Below, piece by piece: positions 1-5,593 of a stretch of DNA of 6,229 nt; positions within the stretch are counted from its first letter, which is position 1, and each line of letters starts with the position of its first letter. Made by a program: the position numbers and the translations under genes. Source of the stretch: Pseudorhodobacter antarcticus (lineage in GTDB: Bacteria; Pseudomonadota; Alphaproteobacteria; Rhodobacterales; Rhodobacteraceae); contig CAMDHB010000219.1 in assembly GCA_945897655.1 (NCBI GenBank), positions 1-6,229 of the forward strand. The letters run 5' to 3'. The notes below the pieces were generated by a model. It saw nothing but the letters and a program-made list of their open reading frames with translations. It had not been told where the DNA came from and made no database searches.

Positions 1-10
1 GGACGAATAC

Positions 11-949
11 ATGTATTCGGTCAACATGGAGCCGCATCAACCGGGCAAACCGGGGTCTGTGTTCGAGAAAACCTTTGACGTGGATGAGCATTACGTCGCC
101 GAGATGATCGACCGCGCCAAGGTTCTGGCCGAGGACCCGCTGCGCTGCCAGTCCCTGCCGCACATGACGCTGGCAGGGTGGGACCTGTTGGAACTGATCA
201 TGGAAAGCAATGCGCGGGACTATCCGCAGTGGTTTTCGCTGACCAAGAGTGGCAATCAGTGGCACTGGGTCAACCGGCCCTTGGGGATTGACCACAAGTT
301 CACCTTTCTGGACACATCAACCCTGCCTTACGGCCCGATGGAGTATGTCACCCGCCAGATGCAGGGCGATTTTTCCTTGCAGGATGAACGGGATGGTAGC
401 CTGTGGATGGATGCGGGCATGATCACCACGCAGGCCGACTGGTCACTGGATTTCGACGTTGGCATGAACTTCATGGAATGGCATGCGCCGGTGCCCTTGG
501 CCCATGAAAAGCAGGTCTTTGACCGGGCGCTGAAGTTTCTGTTGAAGTTGCAGCACGGCTCGCCCGTCCGTCGGTTCAACTGGACGATGACGGTCAATCC
601 GCTGCTGGACACCAGCCCTGAGAACTACCCCAAATGGGGGCCGACCAAGACCACCCTGACGCCCGAAAACCTGGGCAACAAGCAGCATCTGCGCGTGGAA
701 TTGCAGGCGCTGTTCCGGCTGCCCCGCTCCAACGCGATTGCCTTTTCGATCCGGGCCTACTTAGGCAAGTTCGAGGAGTTGGTGACGGTGCCGAAATGGG
801 GCCGCCGTTTGCACCGGGTTGTGCGCGACATTCACCCCGATATCGCCTCCTACAAAGGGTTCTTGCGCAATCGTCCGGCGATGGCGGAATGGCTTTCGCA
901 CTATGACGACGGTGCCCCCACCTCGCCGGGCTTCTGGCCGGACGCCTGA
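11..949 (+). CDS. Heme-dependent oxidative N-demethylase alpha-subunit-like protein (DUF3445/HODM family)
   Basis: The product resembles the PAS-fold heme subunit of HODM, the dimethylamine monooxygenase of Pseudomonas, which oxidatively demethylates dimethylamine to methylamine and formaldehyde with electrons from a flavin/2Fe-2S partner. Family-like blocks seen: AGMITTQADW (about residues 135-144), EWHAPVP (156-162), RRFNW (187-191), and LRVELQALFRLP followed by AIAFSIRAYL (227-251). The 312 residues fit the family. There is no signal peptide or membrane segment, so it should be cytoplasmic. The ATG at 11 has only a weak upstream GGA, and the frame is open to the window edge, so the true start may lie upstream; Met6 is another option. 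The reductase and small partner subunits are not in the window and could lie to the left. The GlxA-type regulator follows 15 bases after the stop. Family membership is fairly sure; dimethylamine as substrate is inferred and another N-methyl amine is possible. Confidence 0.85.
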   Translation: MYSVNMEPHQPGKPGSVFEKTFDVDEHYVAEMIDRAKVLAEDPLRCQSLPHMTLAGWDLLELIMESNARDYPQWFSLTKSGNQWHWVNRPLGIDHKFTFLDTSTLPYGPMEYVTRQMQGDFSLQDERDGSLWMDAGMITTQADWSLDFDVGMNFMEWHAPVPLAHEKQVFDRALKFLLKLQHGSPVRRFNWTMTVNPLLDTSPENYPKWGPTKTTLTPENLGNKQHLRVELQALFRLPRSNAIAFSIRAYLGKFEELVTVPKWGRRLHRVVRDIHPDIASYKGFLRNRPAMAEWLSHYDDGAPTSPGFWPDA

Positions 950-964
950 GCGACGGGGCGCATA

Positions 965-1948
965 ATGGCCGGAACGCTGACGCTGGGGTTCCTGATGTTT
1001 GACGGGTTTCCGATGGCCTGTCTGACCTCGGCCATCGAACCGCTCAGGGCAGCCAATGAAATCACCGGGACGCGGGCCTTTGCCTGGGTTCTGCTGGCCG
1101 AGGCGTTGGAGCCTGTGCGGTCCTCCGCCGAGGTGCGGTTCACGCCGGATCAGAGGTTGGATGCGGCGGCGGGGTTGGATCAGGTCTATCTGTTGTCGCC
1201 GCCCACCGGGCAGTTCCGCGACCCGCGTCATTCGCAGGGCGTATTGCGGCGGCTGGACCGGGCGGGGGTGACGCTGGGCGCGTTTTCGGGTGGGATCTTT
1301 CCGCTGGCACGGGCCGGGGTGATGGCGGGGCATGGATCGTCCGTGCATTGGTGTTACGAGGCGGCGTTCAAGGCCGAGTTTCCCCAGATTGTGGCGCATG
1401 AGACGGTGATCCTGCGCGACCGGCGGCGGATTACGGCGTCCGGCGCGGGGGCGGTGTTTGACCTGATGCTGCGCCTGATCGAAGAGCGGTTGGGGCGGGA
1501 TACGATGACCGAGGTCGCCTGCTGGTTCCAGCACCCTTTCGTGCGGGACGAGGATGCGCGGCAGAAGGTACCCGTGCAGCGGGCCGGGGGGACAAATGAT
1601 GGGTTGCCGCCCAAGCTGCGCGCCGCGATCCAGCTGTTTGACAGCCATATCGAGGACCCGATCCGCATTCCCGATGTGGCGGCGGCGGTCGAGATGTCGG
1701 AGCGCAATCTGGAGCGGCTGTTCCGGCGGGAAACCGGGCAGACGCCGCTGCGGTATTACCGGTTGATCCGGCTGTCCAAGGCGCGGCAGAGGGTGCTGTA
1801 TTCGAGCGATAGCTTGACCGAGATTGCGGCCTCGGTCGGCTATCCCCGGTCCGGGCCGATGGCGCGGGATTATCAGCAGGCGTTTGGGGTGACACCACAG
1901 GGCGAACGGCGGGCGCTGCGGGGGTTGAGTGGGGTGGCGGAGGGTTAA
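965..1948 (+). CDS. GlxA-family transcriptional regulator (DJ-1/PfpI domain plus AraC-type HTH)
   Basis: This is a 327-residue cytoplasmic DNA-binding regulator of the group that includes GbdR, CdhR and SouR, which sense glycine betaine/dimethylglycine, carnitine products and sarcosine. Residues about 5-170 form the DJ-1/PfpI-like sensor: FLMFDGFPMACLTSAIEPLRAAN near the N-terminus, GAFSGGIFPLARAGVMAG (105-122), and TASGAGAVFDLMLRLI (157-172). Residues about 216-318 are the AraC-type domain, with helix-turn-helix segments near 235-255 (IPDVAAAVEMSERNLERLF) and 284-307 (LTEIAASVGY onward). The elbow position that is Cys in many relatives is Ser108, so no catalytic role is expected. Start: a GGGG at 955-958 lies six bases before the ATG. 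The 15-base gap from the N-demethylase gene points to one operon. The ligand is not visible; a methylated-amine metabolite is inferred from family and neighbours. Confidence 0.9.
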   Translation: MAGTLTLGFLMFDGFPMACLTSAIEPLRAANEITGTRAFAWVLLAEALEPVRSSAEVRFTPDQRLDAAAGLDQVYLLSPPTGQFRDPRHSQGVLRRLDRAGVTLGAFSGGIFPLARAGVMAGHGSSVHWCYEAAFKAEFPQIVAHETVILRDRRRITASGAGAVFDLMLRLIEERLGRDTMTEVACWFQHPFVRDEDARQKVPVQRAGGTNDGLPPKLRAAIQLFDSHIEDPIRIPDVAAAVEMSERNLERLFRRETGQTPLRYYRLIRLSKARQRVLYSSDSLTEIAASVGYPRSGPMARDYQQAFGVTPQGERRALRGLSGVAEG

Positions 1949-1961
1949 CGGGACGTTCGGC

Positions 1962-2000
1962 TCGGGTGGAAAAGAAAACGCACCGCGTTTTCCCGCCCGA
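1962..2000 (+). terminator. Perfect hairpin just after the regulator gene, possible terminator
   Basis: GAAAACGC (1974-1981) and GCGTTTTC (1985-1992) form a perfect 8-bp stem closed by the 3-base loop ACC. Below it, bases 1962-1969 pair with 1993-2000 (one G-U), leaving only an AAAA bulge at 1970-1973 on the left arm. It starts 14 bases after the regulator stop codon. The U-rich part lies inside the stem and the bases that follow are GC-rich, so it is not a classic intrinsic terminator. It could instead protect an mRNA 3' end or be a dispersed intergenic palindrome. Confidence 0.45.
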
Positions 2001-2058
2001 CGTGGCCAAGCGTCAGGTGGAACGGTTCAGCCCATCCAACATAGGACAGCGCCCGACC

Positions 2059-2098
2059 TGGAGGGCGAGAAGCGCCCTCCAAGGGGAGGGAGGGCGCT
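2059..2098. repeat. Two overlapping, mutually exclusive inverted repeats
   Basis: CGCCCTCC at 2073-2080 can pair leftward with GGAGGGCG at 2060-2067 (9 bp including T2059-A2081, loop AGAAG). Alternatively AGCGCCCTCC at 2071-2080 pairs rightward with GGAGGGCGCT at 2089-2098 (10 bp, 8-base loop). Both stems are perfect and share the same central arm, so only one can form at a time. It lies between two converging genes with no reading frame of its own. It may be part of a dispersed intergenic repeat or of a two-way transcription stop; no leader peptide or riboswitch core is recognisable. Confidence 0.55.
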
Positions 2099-2130
2099 GG
2101 CCGGGGGCTTTGGGCCCCCGGCCGGTTTGT
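2097..2130 (+). terminator. GC-rich hairpin with short T run, likely terminator between convergent genes
   Basis: GGCCGGGGGC (2099-2108) pairs perfectly with GCCCCCGGCC (2114-2123) around the loop TTTGG. C2097-G2125 and a T-G wobble extend the stem to 12 bp. The plus strand continues TTTGT, a short T run. On the minus strand, where the EamA transporter message ends at 2187, the same hairpin forms but has no T run, so termination there would rely on stem strength or Rho. The position between convergent stop codons supports a terminator role. Confidence 0.6.
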
Positions 2131-2186
2131 GGCAAATGGCACGCATGACCTCGGCTAGGGCCTCGGTCAAAGCAAGCATGCCCCTC

Positions 2187-3035
2187 CTACACCGCCAACT
2201 TGCCGATGCCGGCAAAGATGACGGCGATGCCCAGCCATTGCACGGGGCGCACCCGTTCGTTCAGGAACTGGGTGGCCAGCAGGATTGTCAGCACCCCAAA
2301 CAAAGCCGAGGCGACCGAGGCGTATTCGGCATGGGGCAGGCTGCCGGACAGCATGACGGCACCCAAGGCGATGGCATCCATCACCCCCATCGCTGCCATC
2401 ACTTTCCATTGCCCGCCAATGGGTTGTGGCTTGCTACGCCGCAGGGTCAGCAGCAGGGCGACACAGATCAGCGCCGCAATACGGGTGATCATGATCGCGG
2501 GGAGTTCGGACCCGGCGCGGGCTGCCGCTTGGCCCAAGGCGAAGGTGACGGCAAAGCCGCAGGCGCTGAGGGCGGCCCAAGCCATCGCTTGGCCGGTGCG
2601 GGTTTGGGGGGCTGGCTTTTCGTCATCGCCGGTCAGGGCGACCACGGCGATGCCGCCGACGATGGCAGTCACGGCCAGCCAATCGCCTGTCGTCACAGGT
2701 CGGCCCTGTGCCACGGCCAGGCCCAGCGTGATCATCGGATAGGCCCCGATGATGGGCGATACGACCCGGACAGGGGCCAGGCTGAAGGCCTTGTACAGAC
2801 TGCCGAATGCCACGGCAAAGGCCACCCCCGCGGCAAGCGCCAGCCAGACCGCGGGGCCCGTCATCAGGCCCCATTCGCCCCAGACAACCACCGGCACCAC
2901 CAGTGCCACCGACCCCGCCGCCAGAACGGCCAGCATCAGGGGCACCAGTTCCGTCCCTTGCGACAGTTTGCGCACGAACAGGTCATGCACCGCCCAGCAC
3001 AGCGCTGCCGTCAAACCCAGTGCCAATGCGACCAT
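2187..3035 (-). CDS. EamA/DMT-family inner-membrane transporter
   Basis: This is a 282-residue, very hydrophobic protein of the drug/metabolite transporter superfamily, which moves small metabolites across the inner membrane. About ten transmembrane helices can be read (near 3-20, 31-51, 61-82, 88-107, 117-135, 149-170, 179-198, 211-230, 237-256 and 264-281), arranged as two EamA repeats joined by a charged loop near 137-147 (GDDEKPAPQTR). Family-like features are CWAVHDLFVRK at the N-terminus, the SPIIGAYPMITLG helix, and LFGVLTILLATQFLNERV near the end. I chose the ATG at 3035 because GGGGAA lies seven bases before it; an in-frame ATG at 3050 (287 residues) lacks a ribosome-binding site. 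The frame remains open to 3611, but that part is antisense to the next gene. It converges on the regulator gene and diverges from the DUF1989-GcvT gene. The substrate is unknown; a methylated amine, amino acid or its product is only a guess from context. Confidence 0.9.
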   Translation of the reverse strand: MVALALGLTAALCWAVHDLFVRKLSQGTELVPLMLAVLAAGSVALVVPVVVWGEWGLMTGPAVWLALAAGVAFAVAFGSLYKAFSLAPVRVVSPIIGAYPMITLGLAVAQGRPVTTGDWLAVTAIVGGIAVVALTGDDEKPAPQTRTGQAMAWAALSACGFAVTFALGQAAARAGSELPAIMITRIAALICVALLLTLRRSKPQPIGGQWKVMAAMGVMDAIALGAVMLSGSLPHAEYASVASALFGVLTILLATQFLNERVRPVQWLGIAVIFAGIGKLAV

Positions 3036-3042
3036 TCTTTGC

Positions 3043-3048
3043 TTCCCC
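3043..3048 (-). promoter_or_regulatory. Ribosome-binding site deciding the EamA transporter start
   Basis: Read on the minus strand this is GGGGAA, seven bases before the ATG at 3035. Nothing comparable precedes the alternative ATG at 3050, whose own first codons contain this motif. This favours the shorter product. Confidence 0.5.
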
Positions 3049-3060
3049 ATGACGCGCCGC

Positions 3061-3116
3061 TTGTGCGATGGGCGCTGCACCGCTATTCTTCTGAATGAAC
3101 AAGTTTTATCAACAAG
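3061..3116. promoter_or_regulatory. Divergent promoter region with an 8-bp direct repeat
   Basis: The 102 bases between the divergent transporter and DUF1989-GcvT genes include the most AT-rich stretch in the window. For the plus strand, TTGTGC (3061-3066) and TATTCT (3084-3089) are 17 bases apart, a weak sigma-70-like pair. For the minus strand, TTGATA (complement of 3107-3112) and AAGAAT (complement of 3085-3090) are 16 apart, so the two -10 boxes would overlap. TGAACAAG (3096-3103) and TCAACAAG (3109-3116) repeat directly with a 13-base period and 7 of 8 matches, as expected for a regulator binding half-sites on one face. An AraC-type or other regulator is possible; the protein is not identified. 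Confidence 0.35.
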
Positions 3117-3128
3117 AAAAAGAGATGC

Positions 3129-3133
3129 AGGGA
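3129..3133 (+). promoter_or_regulatory. Ribosome-binding site of the DUF1989-GcvT gene
   Basis: AGGGA ends four bases before the ATG at 3138, in a purine-rich leader. It supports that ATG as the start. Confidence 0.55.
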
Positions 3134-3137
3134 CATC

Positions 3138-5477
3138 ATGCTTGACAGCCCCTATCCCAGCGTAGTGCCCGGCCCGCCGCGCCCCAGCCGCATCCTGACC
3201 CCAAACGGCTTTGCCCGCCAGTCCGGCCGCGAACGCCATGTTGTGCCGGGGGGTGGTGCGGTGCTGGTTGCGGTGCATCCGGGCGATCTGGTGCAGGTCG
3301 TGAATGATGAGGGGGCGCAAGCCTGCCTGATGATTGCGGCGGGTCTGGACGGTGTGGTTGACTCGGGCGTCATCGGCCGCACTGCCAACAGTTCGGCCGA
3401 GGGGCTGGCCCTTGGCCCCCTGCGTCTGGCCCTGCAGCGCCGGAATATCGACCTGTCCCACGCCCGGGCGATACGGCTTTTCGACCTTGCCACCCCGCCC
3501 AAGGCCCATGAAACCCTGACCGCCACCCGCGACGGCCATCTGATCATCGCCGCCCCCGGCCTGCCGATGTCGCCTTGGGCGCAGGACACCGCCACGCCGC
3601 TGACCGTTCATATCACCCGCGCCAACCCTGCCCTGAAGCCGCTCTACGACCTGCCCGACCCCTTGGCCGACCCCTTGCAGGACATCCGCATCAAATCCTC
3701 AACCGCCCGCGCCTATCATGTGAAAGCGGGGGAGTTCATCCAGATCATCGATGTCGATGGCCATCAGATGACCGATTTCCAATGCTTTTCCGCCCGGAAG
3801 ATTGACCGCGGCCTGCAGCGCCCGCTGGATGTGACCACCTCGCGCACCTTCATGGGGCATGCCTATCCGATGCCCGGCCTGCATTCGAAATACTTCGATC
3901 AGGACTTTGAACCGCTGGTTGAGGTGTATCAGGACACCGTGGGTCGTCATGATGCCTTTGCGATGGCCTGTTCGCCCAAATACTATGACGACATCGGCTA
4001 TCCGGGCCATATCAACTGTTCTGACAACTTCAACTATGCCCTGCAGGGCACCGGGGCCGACCCGCGGCCCGGCTGGATGGCGGTGAACTTCTTTTACAAC
4101 ACCTTCATCGATGCCCACGGCGTTTTGGGCAGTGACGAGGCGTGGTCGCGCCCCGGCGACTATGTGATGATGCGGGCGCTGACGGACCTGATCTGCGTCT
4201 CCTCTGCCTGCCCGGATGATACGACGGCGGGCAATGGCTGGAACCCCACCGACATTCATGTGCGGGTTTTTTCCGACAAAGAAACCTTCTCTCGCGCTGT
4301 AGCCTGGCGCACGACCCCTGATGCGGAGCCGAAGATGAGCAAAGAAACCGCCTTTCATTCCCGCACCGCCGCGCTGACGCGCAACATGGTGGAGTATAAG
4401 GGCTATTGGCTGCCGCAGGCCTACCGCGAGGGGCCGATTGCCGAATACTGGGCCTGCCGCGAGAAGGTGGCGGTGATTGACCTGTCGCCCCTGCGGAAAT
4501 GGGAAATCACCGGGCCGGATTCCGAGGCGCTGCTGCAATATTGCCTGACGCGAGATGTGAAAAAGCTGTCACAGGGTCAGATCGTGTATTCCGCGATGTG
4601 CTATGAACACGGCGGCATGATCGACGACGGCACCCTGTTCCGTCTGGGGCAGGACAATTTCCGCTGGATCGGCGGGGATGAGTATGGCGGCGTCTGGCTG
4701 CGCGATCAGGCGGAAAAGCTGGGGTTGAAGGTGCTGGTGCGATCGTCGACCGACCAGTTGCACAACATCGCGGTGCAGGGTCCGAATTCCCGCGAACTCT
4801 TGTCCCGCATCATCTGGACCGCTGTCACCCAACCGGCGGTGACCGAACTGGGCTGGTTCCGCTTTGCCGTGGCCCGTCTGGGCGGGCCGACCGGCGCGCC
4901 CTTGGTGGTGTCGCGTACCGGTTATACCGGCGAGTTGGGCTATGAGGTGTTCTGCCATCCGAAGGATGCCGAGGCGGTTTACGATGCCGTCATGGCGGCA
5001 GGGGCGGACCTTGGGGTGCTGCCAATGGGCCTTGCCGCGCTGGACATGGTGCGGATCGAGGCGGGGCTGATCTTTGCCGGATATGATTTTTCGGACCAGA
5101 CCGACCCGTTTGAGGCTGGCATTGGCTTCACCGTCCCCCTGAAATCGAAACCCGATGATTTCATCGGCCGCGACGCCCTGATCCGCCGCAAGGAGCATCC
5201 GTCGCGGAAGTTCATCGGGTTGGACATCGATTCTGCCGTGACAGTCGGCCACGGCGACCCGGTGCATATGGGCCGCGCACAGGTGGGTGAGGTCTGTTCT
5301 GCCATGCGCTCCCCCCTGCTGGGCAAGCAGATCGCCTTGGCCCGCATCGACCTGGCCCATGCCGAGGTTGGCACGCAGGTTGAGGTGGGCAAGCTGGATG
5401 GCCAGCAGAAACGGCTGCCCGCCACTTTGGTCACCCTATCGCATTATGACCCCAAGAAAACCCGCCCGCAAAGCTGA
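3138..5477 (+). CDS. DUF1989 (urea-carboxylase-associated) - GcvT aminomethyltransferase fusion protein
   Basis: This 779-residue cytoplasmic protein appears to have three parts. Residues about 20-165 look like a degenerate DUF1989-type half: PGGGAVLVAVHPGDLVQVVNDEGAQ mirrors the opening of the second domain but lacks its conserved core. Residues about 185-380 are a complete DUF1989 domain: GEFIQIIDVDGHQMTDF (198-214), DTVGRHDAFAMAC (266-278), INCSDNF (292-298), RPGDYVMMRA (338-347) and CPDDT (358-362). His271, Cys278 and Cys294 are a plausible metal site. Residues about 400-770 are a full GcvT-like domain with GGMIDDG (492-498, holding the Asp that acts in T-proteins), the folate-pocket signature YTGELGYE (596-603), ALDMVRIEAG (634-643) and FIGRDAL (675-681). 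DUF1989 proteins include carboxyguanidine deiminase subunits; GcvT proteins move a one-carbon unit from an aminomethyl or N-methyl donor to tetrahydrofolate. Neighbouring soxB suggests coupled N-methyl catabolism. The substrate is unknown. It is longer than either a single DUF1989 protein or a T-protein of about 370 residues. Confidence 0.9.
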   Translation: MLDSPYPSVVPGPPRPSRILTPNGFARQSGRERHVVPGGGAVLVAVHPGDLVQVVNDEGAQACLMIAAGLDGVVDSGVIGRTANSSAEGLALGPLRLALQRRNIDLSHARAIRLFDLATPPKAHETLTATRDGHLIIAAPGLPMSPWAQDTATPLTVHITRANPALKPLYDLPDPLADPLQDIRIKSSTARAYHVKAGEFIQIIDVDGHQMTDFQCFSARKIDRGLQRPLDVTTSRTFMGHAYPMPGLHSKYFDQDFEPLVEVYQDTVGRHDAFAMACSPKYYDDIGYPGHINCSDNFNYALQGTGADPRPGWMAVNFFYNTFIDAHGVLGSDEAWSRPGDYVMMRALTDLICVSSACPDDTTAGNGWNPTDIHVRVFSDKETFSRAVAWRTTPDAEPKMSKETAFHSRTAALTRNMVEYKGYWLPQAYREGPIAEYWACREKVAVIDLSPLRKWEITGPDSEALLQYCLTRDVKKLSQGQIVYSAMCYEHGGMIDDGTLFRLGQDNFRWIGGDEYGGVWLRDQAEKLGLKVLVRSSTDQLHNIAVQGPNSRELLSRIIWTAVTQPAVTELGWFRFAVARLGGPTGAPLVVSRTGYTGELGYEVFCHPKDAEAVYDAVMAAGADLGVLPMGLAALDMVRIEAGLIFAGYDFSDQTDPFEAGIGFTVPLKSKPDDFIGRDALIRRKEHPSRKFIGLDIDSAVTVGHGDPVHMGRAQVGEVCSAMRSPLLGKQIALARIDLAHAEVGTQVEVGKLDGQQKRLPATLVTLSHYDPKKTRPQS

Positions 5478-5582
5478 GGTCTGCCCGGAACGCCTGTTTC
5501 AGGCCGATGTCGAAAACTGCGCCTTGGGTGGCGGAAATCCTGCTGTCCCTGGCCCCCCAAGCGCCTAGATAGTCTGAAACGA

Positions 5583-5590
5583 AAGGTGGT
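5583..5590 (+). promoter_or_regulatory. Ribosome-binding site of soxB
   Basis: AAGGTGGT matches the anti-Shine-Dalgarno complement at seven of eight bases and ends three bases before the ATG at 5594, which fixes the soxB start. Confidence 0.6.
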
Positions 5591-5593
5591 CCC

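Noticed and set aside
761..1648. Minus-strand 295-codon frame
   Set aside because: It is a shadow of the regulator gene, rich in Arg, His and Pro, with no recognisable domain.
1929..3098. Plus-strand 389-codon open frame
   Set aside because: It is antisense to the well-supported EamA transporter; the product is rich in Gly, His and Gln with no family resemblance, typical of a shadow frame in GC-rich DNA, and it overlaps the hairpin region.
3036..3611. Upstream extension of the transporter frame on the minus strand
   Set aside because: It is stop-free but antisense to the start of the DUF1989-GcvT gene and would add about 190 residues with no membrane character before a normal EamA start.
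3699..4538. Minus-strand 279-codon frame, with similar ones at 4569-5360 and 5444-6139
   Set aside because: All are complementary to coding sequence with intact family motifs on the plus strand and show no protein-like motifs of their own.
4335..5477. DMSP demethylase (DmdA) identity for the GcvT-like module
   Set aside because: DmdA is a stand-alone GcvT paralogue of about 365 residues and is not fused to DUF1989; the soxB context and the kept T-protein motifs favour an N-methyl or aminomethyl donor.
5492..5504. Small hairpin between the fusion gene and soxB as a terminator
   Set aside because: It is only a 5-bp stem with a TTT loop and no T run; too weak to claim that it separates the two genes.
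5524..5571. Promoter for soxB (TTGGGT and TAGATA)
   Set aside because: The two boxes are 36 bases apart, far from the 16-18 expected, and no better pair was seen.
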